From contig NZ_KI392031.1 in the NCBI RefSeq assembly GCF_000158475.2, positions 1,425,583 to 1,489,582 of the forward strand: a stretch of 64,000 nucleotides of DNA, in the 5' to 3' direction. Below the pieces are notes generated by a model that worked only from the letters and a program-made list of their open reading frames with translations, did not search any database and was not told where the DNA came from. The position numbers and the translations under genes were made by a program. Shown here one piece after another: positions 1 through 7,952 of this stretch; the stretch's first letter is position 1; every line of letters starts with the position of its first letter. This DNA is from Oxalobacter paraformigenes (GTDB taxonomy: Bacteria; Pseudomonadota; Gammaproteobacteria; Burkholderiales; Burkholderiaceae_D).

Positions 1-748
1 CTGGCACTTCAGCATACCGTGTGATGATCAGATGCGAGTGGTGGTATTTTCTGCCGCCAATCATCCAGTATTCGGGGTCGTAAAAATGCCGGTTGGCTGG
101 ACAATAGACGTCTTCTCCTGTAAGCAGAGGTGCACACCAGTAAGGATCGACCTGTGATATCCCTTTGTACGATCCGGGCGTCACGCCGTCGATATTGAAT
201 GGATTTTCATAGTACTTTGGATCTTCGCTATCCACGTCAAAAACAGCGATCCTCACGCCGAAAATGCGCAAAAACTGGGAATATTCGATAAGGTTTTCCG
301 TTACTCGGAAGTCCGTATCTTTGGCGGTCAGCGCTTTTATTATATCTTCCGCTTTTTCTCCTTCGACCGACAGTTCCCAGCCGTTTCGTGTCGCATCCTT
401 GCCGGGAGTGACACAAACCTTGTTGATCAACCAGTGTTGGGACAACAAGGCACATGTCTGATATCCGATAAAGCCTTGCATGGCATACCATGACAGCAAG
501 GTGTTCGATACCGGCGAGTTGGCAATCGAGAATATGCCTTTGGTCGGGATCGGATTGTTTCCCGAATCCATTGCCATTTCGGCATCCGGGAAAACAGGTT
601 CCAAGAAAACACGCCGGTCGATTTCCGCCCGTGACATTTCCGGTATGTTGTGCGTGGAGAAAGCGAAAAGTCCGTTGACCGACTTTTTCTTTTTTTTCTT
701 TTCTTCGCGCACGGGTTCTTCCCCGCGTACCCAGTCAAAAAAGCTCAT
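1..748 (-). CDS. Phage portal protein, DUF1073 type (3' end beyond window)
   Basis: The minus strand is open from an ATG at 748-746 through the left edge, giving about 249 residues of an unfinished protein. It begins MSFFDWVRG, then has a lysine-rich stretch, then text typical of portal proteins that thread DNA into the capsid, including [14 protein letters not shown] and the HHSHLIITR motif near the edge. I place it in the DUF1073 family, whose N-terminal domain is shared with proteins annotated Acb1-like. Its ATG overlaps the terL stop by 4 bases (ATGA), which fits the usual terS-terL-portal order. Family assignment is from recognition of the sequence; the C-terminus cannot be judged. Confidence 0.8.
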   Translation of the reverse strand, partial: MSFFDWVRGEEPVREEKKKKKKSVNGLFAFSTHNIPEMSRAEIDRRVFLEPVFPDAEMAMDSGNNPIPTKGIFSIANSPVSNTLLSWYAMQGFIGYQTCALLSQHWLINKVCVTPGKDATRNGWELSVEGEKAEDIIKALTAKDTDFRVTENLIEYSQFLRIFGVRIAVFDVDSEDPKYYENPFNIDGVTPGSYKGISQVDPYWCAPLLTGEDVYCPANRHFYDPEYWMIGGRKYHHSHLIITRYAEVP

Positions 749-1950
749 ACCAAATCAAACCAGTCTGCGCCCTTGCGCTTGATATATCCATCCAGCGAGT
801 AACGTAATGCATCCCAAAGATGGTTGTTCTTGTCCTCGATCACCGGCAATATGTCGTTGGTGCGTTTGTCTATCTTGTACCGGTACAATCTGGCTTCTTC
901 CGCCATGTGTTTGCAACGGTCATGGATGATGATTTTCCGAAACCCTTTCAGGTGCGCGATACCATCCTCGACGCTGCCTTGCCACTTGTCCGCTGCGGAA
1001 ATGTTGAATCCGTGTTCTTTGTGAAGGTAGCTGATCGTTTCCGGTCTGGCGCTATCGGCCTTGATCGGCCACTTGCGCGCTCCAGGAACGGAATCGTACA
1101 ACTGGGGCAGTTCGGTGATTTCTACCCCCACTCCATATGCCTCATAGTCGATATAAAGACAATCACCAAAAATGAAACACCGCACCAGCGCGGACGGGTC
1201 TCGGGCAAAGCCGAAGTCCGCACCGAAAAACAGTCTGTCCGCTTTTTCCCAGAGATCATCCGGGAACGTTTCGACGGTATATTTTCCGGCGAAGATAACG
1301 GCGTCGCTGACCGTCAGCGGTTTGCCGAGCCAGACATGCTCATAGGCGGCATAGTCTGTCGCCTTGAGATACTCCATTTCCTTGCGGAGAACGTCAGGAA
1401 ACCACGGGTTGTCATAATAATTGACTTCTGCGTTGTAACAGTCCGGCGGTGGTGCTGTCACGAAACGCTTGTATGTCGGGCCGTCTTCATCAATCGGGTT
1501 CCAGCTGATCCAGATTTCCGAGTTTTCCTTGCGAATGGTCGGTATCAGGATGGACCAGGATTCTTCGCTGACAGTCTGCCCTTCCTCAACCCAGCATATG
1601 TCTATTCCTTCCGTTGACTTGATGCCCTGCGGATCGTATTTGAGCCCTTTGAAAATGAACTCCGAGCCCACAGAACTTTTGATGCTGCTATCGGTAATGC
1701 GAAACCATGGAGCCAACCCCAAAGCGCTGATTTGATCGCCTATCAGTTTGTGTACGGAATCCCGAATGGTATTCTGCACTTCGCGGCAACACAAAACACG
1801 TACTGGCCTGCTGTAACTGATTACCGTCAGCGCCCGGGCGAAATGCACGGATTTTCCGGATCCGCGCCCTCCTCTTGCCGACTTGTAACGATATGGCCGA
1901 AACAGAAAATCAAACGCAGGGGCAAATTCAACAGTCTTTGAAGATGACAT
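745..1950 (-). CDS. Phage terminase large subunit (PBSX/Terminase_6 type)
   Basis: This is the packaging motor ATPase and nuclease that cuts phage DNA and pumps it into the prohead. A Walker A-like segment GGRGSGKS lies near residue 30, a Walker B-like segment DICWVEEGQ near residue 120, and the nuclease-type acidic residues appear in [13 protein letters not shown] and in [10 protein letters not shown] near the C-terminus. I chose the ATG at 1950, giving 401 residues; a TTG 18 bases upstream is also in frame. The start lies inside the 3' end of the small-subunit gene and the stop overlaps the portal start, so the three genes are translationally coupled. Length is normal for the family. Confidence 0.93.
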   Translation of the reverse strand: MSSSKTVEFAPAFDFLFRPYRYKSARGGRGSGKSVHFARALTVISYSRPVRVLCCREVQNTIRDSVHKLIGDQISALGLAPWFRITDSSIKSSVGSEFIFKGLKYDPQGIKSTEGIDICWVEEGQTVSEESWSILIPTIRKENSEIWISWNPIDEDGPTYKRFVTAPPPDCYNAEVNYYDNPWFPDVLRKEMEYLKATDYAAYEHVWLGKPLTVSDAVIFAGKYTVETFPDDLWEKADRLFFGADFGFARDPSALVRCFIFGDCLYIDYEAYGVGVEITELPQLYDSVPGARKWPIKADSARPETISYLHKEHGFNISAADKWQGSVEDGIAHLKGFRKIIIHDRCKHMAEEARLYRYKIDKRTNDILPVIEDKNNHLWDALRYSLDGYIKRKGADWFDLV

Positions 1951-2263
1951 TGATGCTGGGCGGTACAAGTGGTTCGCCGGCTGGCCCAGAGACGGTATTT
2001 ACCGGCTTTTCGCCGACACTGTCCCGGATTGCTTCAAATGCACGCACATCGCCGGACAACGCTTTTTCAAGGAGTGCTGTCACAATAGCATCCCGTCTTG
2101 TCGCTCCGTCCGGCATTTGGCCGGCCAGCATCATTTCCAATGTTTCACGGATTGTTTTTTTCCTACGCCTTGCTTCACCGGATGCAATACCGCCTTTTTG
2201 GCCCCTTTCCCTTGCTTCGTCCTTGCTTCGTGGCGGTTTCAGGTTCTCGTGTCCTTTGGGCAT
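1928..2263 (-). CDS. Probable terminase small subunit
   Basis: A 111-residue basic protein beginning [11 protein letters not shown], with a glycine/arginine-rich N-terminal tail ([15 protein letters not shown]) followed by a helical region. This pattern recurs in small proteins just upstream of PBSX-type large terminases. Small subunits recognise the packaging site on phage DNA. The assignment rests on position (its 3' end overlaps terL by 23 bases) and on the N-terminal pattern; no clear helix-turn-helix is visible. The ATG at 2263 was chosen because the longer reading frame upstream crosses a transcription terminator. Confidence 0.68.
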   Translation of the reverse strand: MPKGHENLKPPRSKDEARERGQKGGIASGEARRRKKTIRETLEMMLAGQMPDGATRRDAIVTALLEKALSGDVRAFEAIRDSVGEKPVNTVSGPAGEPLVPPSINVIFKDC

Positions 2264-2284
2264 TTTTCTATTTTTCACATAAAA

Positions 2285-2309
2285 AAAGCCCTTCAATTCG
2301 AAGGGCTTT
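2285..2309 (-). terminator. Rho-independent terminator (bidirectional look)
   Basis: A perfect 10-bp stem (AAAGCCCTTC with GAAGGGCTTT) around an AATTC loop, with A-runs on the left and T-runs on the right, so it could act in both directions. It lies just downstream of the minus-strand membrane-protein gene and just upstream of terS, so its likely task is to insulate that gene from the packaging operon. Confidence 0.85.
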
Positions 2310-2406
2310 TCTTTAAACAAAGAAATCCAGCATATTAAATTTATATGCAAATATATCCTAAAAAGTTCGGCCTTAAAATATTTATTTTTTGAATAATTGA
2401 TTTACA

Positions 2407-4047
2407 TCAATCATTCATCCTGTTGCTGATGCATGTCGCAGCCAATTCTCCGGTCCCTTTTTTCGCTAATTCCTGAAATTGCTTGTCCGTATATACTCTC
2501 TCAATCAGTTTGATTTTATCCGCATCAGACATAACTCCTTCGCACATTTTTGCCGCTGGTTCATTGTTGAATTTGGCCAAGCAATTTTCTTTTGTTTGTT
2601 TTGTGACCGAACAAATATAGGAATAAGACATTACGGTAACACCGCAATTACATTCCTTTTCAATCCGTTCTTTTTTAACATCCGATTGCGAATCAGTCAT
2701 TACTGGAACCGGCGATTTTTTTGAGAAGAAATCCGGATTATTATCAGAAGCAAGCGAATATCCTTCTCTGGAGAAAACAATGTTATCCCCATTAAACTTT
2801 TCAACAGAACAGGTTTGAACAGCGTCCTTACCGATGCCAGCCGTCCACGATATTTGAGCAATATCATTCTTTCGGGCAGCTGAAATAAAATATAATCCTT
2901 CTTGATGGTTTTCCTCTATTGTCTCCCATTCTTTTTGGGCCGACTTGGATGGCGTTAACAATGATATAGCCTGTAAAAAACAGGATTTTGACCGCACATC
3001 GCCAATCATTGAAACCGCTTCAAGAAAAGCAGGATTTTGTTCTGCGCGAACAGGTTCCGGTTTAGGCGAAACCGGATTCTCTTCTGAACTGGAAGATGTC
3101 GCTGTAAATATCAAAACAAGAACAAAAACGACAAAACAAAAAATCCCAATGAAAAGAAGCGTTTGTCGTAGTTTTCCTGTAACGCTCTTTTTTGCCTCAT
3201 CAATCAAGGGAGGATATTGAGATTCAAAATCGTGTTTTTCAAAACCCAGAATACTCTTTGCCTCAAACTCCCCATATTCCTGCTTAATGACATTTTGTAA
3301 AATGGCCCATGCAGCTTCTTTTTTCAGTCCTTTCCCAAAAAATATAAGGCGCGGTTTCTGTTTTCCGTCCTCAGAAATGGAAATAGCATCTCTCCATTCT
3401 TCCGTCTGGAATATTTTCCGTATGGGAATAGTCAACAATCGATTGCCGTGAAAAATGCACCGCATGTTTGTAATATAGAAGGTGCCTTCATCAACCGGTA
3501 CTATTCCCTTTTCCGATACAATTCTTCCTCTGGATGATCCAACGCGATAACTCACTCCTTTGGCTAACCGTACACTTATTCCATGACTTCCGCCTTCATA
3601 TCGGCTGTCTATAACCTTCTCTTCAAGCAATTCTGCAGATTCGGCAAAAAAGATAAGCTCTTTTTCCTTTAATCGGATTCCTTCAGGTGGCGCATAAATT
3701 ACTGGTTTGCCTGCTGCCGATTTGTTTTTCATTTCAGCGTATTTCATGGCACGCGGCAAATTTACATCTTCCAAATCCTTGGGCGTAACTCGAAAGAATT
3801 GGATCGCACGAAGAATTTCAGTCTCAACAACATCCCATTCTACAAATTCATGGAAAAGAAAGAGCGCGACAACTTTTGATAAAAATTCTTTTCGTTCATT
3901 CCACGTAAAACTGAGAATGTCTCCAGTTGTATCTTTCAACGCCTGTTCGAGAATGGCGTTGATATTTCCAGCATGTGAAACATTAAGCAGTTCAACGATC
4001 TTCTTGAATACGAGTTTCTCCCGCTCTTTAGCTGAGAAGATAGACAT
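2407..4047 (-). CDS. Unknown membrane protein with PH-like domain and Cys-rich tail; probable moron
   Basis: A 546-residue protein I do not recognise. Residues 1-120 are helical and charged. About residues 120-265 look like a bacterial PH-type domain (segments KEKELIFFAES, GTFYITNMRCIF, IPIRKIFQTEEW). One strong membrane segment follows near 293-317 (LLFIGIFCFVVFVLVLIF). The remaining ~230 residues hold eight cysteines, an even number, which would fit disulfides if this part is outside the cytoplasm. The gene is AT-richer than its neighbours, sits alone between the antirepressor operon and terS and has its own terminator, all typical of a moron expressed in the lysogen. Superinfection exclusion or surface alteration are guesses from position only. 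Confidence 0.75.
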   Translation of the reverse strand: MSIFSAKEREKLVFKKIVELLNVSHAGNINAILEQALKDTTGDILSFTWNERKEFLSKVVALFLFHEFVEWDVVETEILRAIQFFRVTPKDLEDVNLPRAMKYAEMKNKSAAGKPVIYAPPEGIRLKEKELIFFAESAELLEEKVIDSRYEGGSHGISVRLAKGVSYRVGSSRGRIVSEKGIVPVDEGTFYITNMRCIFHGNRLLTIPIRKIFQTEEWRDAISISEDGKQKPRLIFFGKGLKKEAAWAILQNVIKQEYGEFEAKSILGFEKHDFESQYPPLIDEAKKSVTGKLRQTLLFIGIFCFVVFVLVLIFTATSSSSEENPVSPKPEPVRAEQNPAFLEAVSMIGDVRSKSCFLQAISLLTPSKSAQKEWETIEENHQEGLYFISAARKNDIAQISWTAGIGKDAVQTCSVEKFNGDNIVFSREGYSLASDNNPDFFSKKSPVPVMTDSQSDVKKERIEKECNCGVTVMSYSYICSVTKQTKENCLAKFNNEPAAKMCEGVMSDADKIKLIERVYTDKQFQELAKKGTGELAATCISNRMND

Positions 4048-4172
4048 CTTGGGATCCTTTTCTGATTGCGAGTGCTTTTTATGTTACCTGTCAGACACTA
4101 AAAAATCATCCTGAAAGTTTCGATATTGTTGCGTCAGGAATACCGAGCGCCCGGAATCCCTGGCGCATACGA

Positions 4173-4247
4173 TCAGAAAATCCAGTAGGCCCCTATGCTG
4201 ATTAGAACCAGAAGCCAGCCGACGCAATCAAAAATACGGTCTATCAT
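4173..4247 (-). CDS. Small single-span membrane peptide (24 aa)
   Basis: An ATG at 4247 overlaps the antirepressor stop as ATGA and is preceded by GAGGTG at good spacing. The 24-residue product, starting MIDRIFDCVGWLL and ending GAYWIF, is almost entirely one hydrophobic helix with a charged N-terminus. Coupling to the antirepressor suggests a real small phage membrane peptide. A further 20-codon frame at 4106-4168 follows on the same strand but has no clear ribosome site. Function unknown. Confidence 0.45.
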   Translation of the reverse strand: MIDRIFDCVGWLLVLISIGAYWIF

Positions 4248-5176
4248 TTTGCACCTCGCATCTTGCCGATAACGGCCTTCCGCTGCTGTGCACGATAGGC
4301 CAGCGCCTTAACGCACGCCTCACCGATCTCCTGGATGATTTCGTCCTTCAAGCCGGTGTTGCCCTGATCGGCGATTGCCTCCGCAAGGCCTTCATACGGG
4401 CTTTTGTTCGGTATTGGGTCAACGTGCAGCTGCCCCGCATAGTCCACGAAAAGACGGAAGTTCTGTCGGCTCAACTGCTGGGCGATGATTCCCGCCAGAA
4501 CGTCATCCGGTATGGTCAAGGTCGGGTTGACATCTTCGCCTTTGTGAACGCGTGACCAGTCGTCGATGAACTTGTTGGCGATATCCCGTACCTTTGCGAA
4601 ATAATCCCTGTCCAGAAGATTAGGAACCGACGGAAGCGCCGTTCTGTCGTCCTGCATGGTCTTGATGTATTCGCAAGCCTCCCCGAAACGGTTTGCAGGC
4701 AAGTCTTTGTAACTGGCCAGCCTGAAATGGTTGTTGAAGCGTGACCATGCGTAAGGGCGGTCTTTGCCGGATGGAAAGCGCTCGGCGATCAAGGTGGCTA
4801 ATTCGCCTTGTTGGATTTTATTGATGGAGACAGAGTACGAACCTGTTTTCCGGATAGCTGGTAGGACTTCTTCCATAACCCACGTCTCGAACTTTTCCGC
4901 TTCCGGTTTCTTGGAACGGATAATCAGGCGGTACAGGTTGGGTTCGTTGATGAAGATTACTTCTCGGTTTTGGCCGCCGGAGCTGATGTAACGTTTCGTT
5001 ACACCGGATGCTTTACAGTGGTCGGCGATTACTTTTCTGGAGTTCGTGTACCCCAACACCGAACAAACGTCAGCAGCACAGAACCAGACTTCACCGTCAA
5101 TGGCGACGGTACGCACGGTATTGGATTGGAATTGAAATTCGACGGGCGCGGGTGCGCACAAAGATACATTAGACAT
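4244..5176 (-). CDS. Phage antirepressor, Bro-N domain
   Basis: A 310-residue protein. Its N-terminal ~100 residues form a Bro-N domain (VRTVAIDGEVWFCAADV, SVLGYTNSRK, FINEPNLYRLIIRSKK, FETWVMEEVLPAIRKTG). The rest resembles the C-terminal half of P22/P1-type antirepressors. Such proteins inactivate phage repressors and so favour induction. The ATG at 5176 was chosen because of the GAAGGAGA ribosome site just upstream and because Bro-N begins right after it; longer frames upstream run through a structured RNA leader. The stop overlaps a tiny membrane-peptide gene. Confidence 0.88.
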   Translation of the reverse strand: MSNVSLCAPAPVEFQFQSNTVRTVAIDGEVWFCAADVCSVLGYTNSRKVIADHCKASGVTKRYISSGGQNREVIFINEPNLYRLIIRSKKPEAEKFETWVMEEVLPAIRKTGSYSVSINKIQQGELATLIAERFPSGKDRPYAWSRFNNHFRLASYKDLPANRFGEACEYIKTMQDDRTALPSVPNLLDRDYFAKVRDIANKFIDDWSRVHKGEDVNPTLTIPDDVLAGIIAQQLSRQNFRLFVDYAGQLHVDPIPNKSPYEGLAEAIADQGNTGLKDEIIQEIGEACVKALAYRAQQRKAVIGKMRGAK

Positions 5177-5179
5177 GAC

Positions 5180-5330
5180 ATGTCTCCTTCTATTCGGGTT
5201 TCCCACTTGCCACCCCCTGCCAAAGGGGTGAGCAAGAACTTGCAGGTTGGCAGACCGGCTAGAAGGTACCGGCGCATCCGAAGATGCCCCGCAAGTCCCG
5301 CTCATAAACGGAGACATGCAGACAAAAAAA
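5180..5330 (-). ncRNA. C4-like antisense RNA leader of the antirepressor
   Basis: The antirepressor leader on the minus strand is rich in structure. A stem CTTGC/GCAAG continuing as CACCCC/GGGGTG spans 5204-5234, and a GGCATC-TTCG-GATGC type hairpin lies near 5275-5292. The single-stranded segment CCTTCTA near 5260 is an exact complement of TAGAAGG at the antirepressor ribosome site near 5190. C4 RNAs of P1/P7-type phages are known to be processed from the ant leader and to block ant translation in this way. Seen: hairpins and complementarity. Inferred: membership of the C4 family. Boundaries are approximate. Confidence 0.6.
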
Positions 5331-5413
5331 GACCGCGCAAACGGCGGCTGTCCGCCTTCTAGATTCGAGCTGCCAAGCCCGACTGCATTTTTCTTTGCAG
5401 TTTTTTTAGTATA

Positions 5414-5839
5414 TCACTTTTCATTTTTGATTCCATACATCCATTCCCTCGCCACAATACTTGCCGCTCTGTTCAACCGGTCGTAATACTGTGTTTTGCC
5501 AATGCCTATTACCTTCGCCCCACCGTCACGGGTTCTTGCTCTCTTCATTTTGCCTTGTACAGCCGCACACCCGACATAATGTAGTACAAATGCTTCCCTG
5601 TACTGTTTTGGCAATTTGACAACGATACGCTCCATCCTTATCGCGGCTTGATGATTGATTGGCTCTTTCTGCTCTTCCGGATCCGCTTCACGATTTTTTG
5701 GGCGATATCTCGCGCCAAGAATGTTTCCCCATGACAGCGGTAACCAGTCACGTATGTTTCCCCACCGTCTCCAGTTTTCGATGATAGGGAAAAATTCCGC
5801 CTCAAATGCTTTCAGTTTTACTTTGTCGTTTTCAATCAT
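5414..5839 (-). CDS. Phage late-gene regulator, antiterminator Q-like
   Basis: A 141-residue protein (147 if the TTG at 5857 is used) whose C-terminal half resembles sigma-70 region 4 as in Q/ArpU-type regulators: LPKQYREAFVLHYVG, then a loop rich in K/R, then IGIGKTQYYDRLNRA, a plausible recognition helix. Q-type proteins let RNA polymerase read into late genes. It is the last gene of the nin-like cluster and lies just before the antirepressor and packaging genes, as expected for a late-gene switch. The exact family is uncertain because the sequence is divergent. Confidence 0.62.
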   Translation of the reverse strand: MIENDKVKLKAFEAEFFPIIENWRRWGNIRDWLPLSWGNILGARYRPKNREADPEEQKEPINHQAAIRMERIVVKLPKQYREAFVLHYVGCAAVQGKMKRARTRDGGAKVIGIGKTQYYDRLNRAASIVAREWMYGIKNEK

Positions 5840-5860
5840 TTCAAAGTACCAATCCAAAAA

Positions 5861-6205
5861 TCAGAAACGCTCCACATTCCATCCCAGCCCCTCACGTCTT
5901 GTTTTCTTCCTGACCGCCATAAACGCAATCGGATACTGGTCCGCAGCGACCTTGATCTTCACTTTTGCATCATCCCGCCAAAACCCCTTGACCTCATGCA
6001 TCTCAAGATGGCCGTCCGAGCGCATCACCGCAAAATCCGGCGTGTAGAACGTGTTATTCGCCAAACGAAATTTCATGCACTCGAAGCGGTACCAGGCGAT
6101 TATTCCTGTACGTTTCAGTAATTCAAGATGCTCTGCATACTCCGCTTCTGTCTTGTTCATCTGGCCTGTCTTCAATCGGCCAAGCGCAAGGATTGACGGT
6201 TTCAT
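5861..6205 (-). CDS. DUF1064-like phage nuclease (PD-(D/E)XK fold)
   Basis: A 114-residue protein with the pattern of DUF1064 phage proteins: FECMKFRLANNTFYTPDFAVM, then HEVKGFWRDDAKVKIKVAADQYP. The D of TPDF and the E.K of HEVKG are the expected catalytic residues of the PD-(D/E)XK fold. Such proteins sit in lambdoid recombination clusters and are thought to process branched DNA. It lies between the small protein at 6207 and the Q-like gene with almost no spacing. Fold assignment is fairly safe; the substrate is inferred. Confidence 0.75.
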   Translation of the reverse strand: MKPSILALGRLKTGQMNKTEAEYAEHLELLKRTGIIAWYRFECMKFRLANNTFYTPDFAVMRSDGHLEMHEVKGFWRDDAKVKIKVAADQYPIAFMAVRKKTRREGLGWNVERF

Positions 6206-6206
6206 T

Positions 6207-6395
6207 TCAACTCACTTTCTTCAATAAATGCGGTTGCAGCGTGACAAGATTTTCCTGATCGTTTTCGACACCATCGTATTGGCATATCACCCTTTCAAAC
6301 CCGTCTTTCTTGCTGCATCCCGACAAAATCAGCTTTACAGTTGCCAGCCGTCCTGATGGCGTAATCACCTTTTGCCCTGTTTTCAAATCGCACAT
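6207..6395 (-). CDS. Small phage protein of unknown function
   Basis: A 62-residue product (MCDLKTGQKVITPSGR...) with a beta-rich look (TGQKVITPSGRLATVKLI) that recalls small SH3-like phage accessory proteins. The ATG at 6395 has a strong AAAGGGGG ribosome site; an in-frame ATG at 6410 overlaps the stop of the preceding Ref-like gene and would add five residues. No function can be assigned. Confidence 0.6.
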   Translation of the reverse strand: MCDLKTGQKVITPSGRLATVKLILSGCSKKDGFERVICQYDGVENDQENLVTLQPHLLKKVS

Positions 6396-6406
6396 AGATC
6401 CCCCTT

Positions 6407-6713
6407 TCATGCCGGTTTGTAAGTCCCCATCAATCGGTTCAGGACGATCTCCAAAAACTCGATTTCTGATTTTCCGTACATCGCTGCAAATTCATTTCGC
6501 CCCATGCTATGCACGCCCGTTTTTCCGGTGTGATGCTCCGGACACAGTGGGATGATCGCCTTGTGGCTCGATCTTCCCCACCCGTGGCGGGCACGAACAT
6601 GATGGATTTGTGCTGGCGTTCCTGGATACCCCTATGCGCTCACACACGATGCAGCCCATTTCGGCGACCTGTCGCATGATTATTTTTTCTTCTGCCGTTT
6701 TCGTGCGTTTCAT
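6407..6713 (-). pseudogene. Ref/DUF968-like HNH nuclease, frameshifted
   Basis: The first ~28 codons read MKRTKTAEEK...CIVCERIG. After the homopolymer at 6629-6632 (CCCC on the plus strand) this frame loses similarity, while the shifted frame continues with PGTPAQIHHVRARHGWG, IPLCPEHHTG and FAAMYGKSEIEFLE to a stop at 6407. Reading GGG instead of GGGG restores one ~101-residue protein with the CxxC, IHHV and CPEHH zinc/HNH pattern of the Ref family (RecA-dependent nucleases near ninB in many phages). The restored stop overlaps the next start as ATGA, so the full frame is clearly the ancestral one. It is either a true pseudogene or a sequencing slip in the homopolymer. Confidence 0.8.
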
Positions 6714-7156
6714 GCGAACATCTCCTCTCTCACACCGAACTGCACGCCATGTTGTGCGCCGAATGCATATATCTTTTCCAGATAAACCGCAAAGCCCTTT
6801 TTAGTAAGTTGTGTGGTCGATCCTTTCAGGTACCGGTTCCCGTTCGGCAGGAAATCCCACTTCACATATCCATCCACGGTTTCATCCGATGCTTCTTCCG
6901 GCAGGAACTTCTGCTTGAAATATTCGTGCCAGGTATCCGCGCTGTACTGCACACCATCCGGCCAGACCTGAGCGGCAATGTCTTTAATGGCGCTGGACCA
7001 CATCAGGGCGTTCTGGTTAAGGCCTCGATGTTTTTTCCGTTCCCGGATGACGACTTCCTTTTCATCGGAAATATCCACCTCCTGTACTTTTTGCAAGGCG
7101 ATTTCCTTTGTCCGATGATCCGTTATGGCAATCACAACATCTGCCTGCGTTCCCAT
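6710..7156 (-). CDS. ninB: NinB-family recombination protein
   Basis: A 148-residue protein matching the NinB family (lambda Orf, a single-strand DNA-binding recombination mediator that can stand in for RecFOR). Family-typical segments are KKHRGLNQNALMWSSAIKDIA, split here by position 45-65, then SADTWHEYFKQKFLPEE and STTQLTKKGFAVYLEKIYAF. It overlaps both the upstream small gene and the Ref-like gene by a few bases, as in lambdoid nin regions. Recognition is good; partner proteins are inferred. Confidence 0.85.
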   Translation of the reverse strand: MGTQADVVIAITDHRTKEIALQKVQEVDISDEKEVVIRERKKHRGLNQNALMWSSAIKDIAAQVWPDGVQYSADTWHEYFKQKFLPEEASDETVDGYVKWDFLPNGNRYLKGSTTQLTKKGFAVYLEKIYAFGAQHGVQFGVREEMFA

Positions 7157-7344
7157 TCCATCAACCTCATGTAGTGGTTTTGTTTTGCCGGGAAGTATCC
7201 CTGCCGGTAGGCGCTTGCCAGTCGTGACCAGTATTCTTGCATTTCAGGATTGTCTTTCGTGGCAAGCCAGATTTCCTTTTTGTCTTCAATCCCCCAGCCG
7301 TAAATATCGGACAGGTATTTCAGATCGTTTTTCAGGTCATCCAT
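7132..7344 (-). CDS. Small phage protein of unknown function
   Basis: A 70-residue product starting MDDLKNDLKYLSDIYGWGIEDK, with acidic and aromatic helices (MQEYWSRLASAYRQGYFP). It overlaps ninB by 25 bases and lies 5 bases after the 7350 gene, so it is part of the same leftward transcript. No domain is recognised. Confidence 0.6.
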   Translation of the reverse strand: MDDLKNDLKYLSDIYGWGIEDKKEIWLATKDNPEMQEYWSRLASAYRQGYFPAKQNHYMRLMEWERRQML

Positions 7345-7349
7345 CGTGT

Positions 7350-7628
7350 TCAGCCGACCGCGTTATTGAGCCTTTCTTTCAACCGTTCTATTCGTCTCGC
7401 CGTGCGTGTCATCCGACCATTGACGAAAGAAGCCAAAACACTCCGAACATGATGCCGGTCCTCAAGCAAACCACTTTCCGGCTTGCCGCGAAGCAGCCAA
7501 ACTGCCGCCGCGTTCGTCATGCCGAGCGATTGCCATTCGTCGTACAACCCGCGTTCTTTCATGAACCGGTTCAACTGACCTTGCGTGAAATTTTTCCGGT
7601 TTTGGCTGTCTCTTGCTTCGTTACCCAT
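7350..7628 (-). CDS. Small phage protein of unknown function
   Basis: A 92-residue basic, helical protein (start MGNEARDSQNRKNF). The segment NFTQGQLNRFMKERGLYDEWQ followed by NAAAVWLLRGKPESG suggests a DNA-associated helical fold, but I do not recognise the family. A GGAAG ribosome site lies about 11 bases upstream of the ATG. It opens the nin-like block after the 7629-7952 non-coding stretch. Confidence 0.6.
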   Translation of the reverse strand: MGNEARDSQNRKNFTQGQLNRFMKERGLYDEWQSLGMTNAAAVWLLRGKPESGLLEDRHHVRSVLASFVNGRMTRTARRIERLKERLNNAVG

Positions 7629-7952
7629 TTTTTCAGCGTCTTCCTTTTTTCTTTATCTCTATCTATTTATTTATCTTTTAAGGTGATTTCCTAGATTCGG
7701 AGGGTTAAAACGGCGTAACCCCTCCCTAGGGACGCGAAAAAGCGTCCTTCGGTGGGGCACGTGATTTCCTGAGTTCCTCGGGCCGTCACATGCGTTTGGC
7801 AGACTATAAAAATCGTTCCGATGCTTCCGCGATCTTCCCTGCGCCAGCTTCTACCACTTCCACCCCTGCTGTTTGGCCATGCGCTCCTTCTTGCCGTTTG
7901 GGACATTGCAGCCGTCGGCGGTTTACCCTCTCCTCTCTGCAATGCCGTCTGT
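7629..7952. other. Non-coding stretch with hairpins and a direct repeat; candidate phage origin
   Basis: No convincing gene is seen in these 324 bases between the primase and the nin-like block. It holds an inverted repeat GGGTTA/TAACCC at 7702-7721, a hairpin GGACGC/GCGTCC at 7730-7747, and two copies of GTGATTTCCT at about 7683 and 7771 that flank these structures. Clustered repeats next to primase and helicase genes fit a replication origin or a processed RNA. Short frames on the minus strand here are not conserved-looking. Confidence 0.35.

Noticed and set aside
4106-4168. A 20-codon frame after the small membrane peptide
   Set aside because: No clear ribosome site and too short to support on its own.
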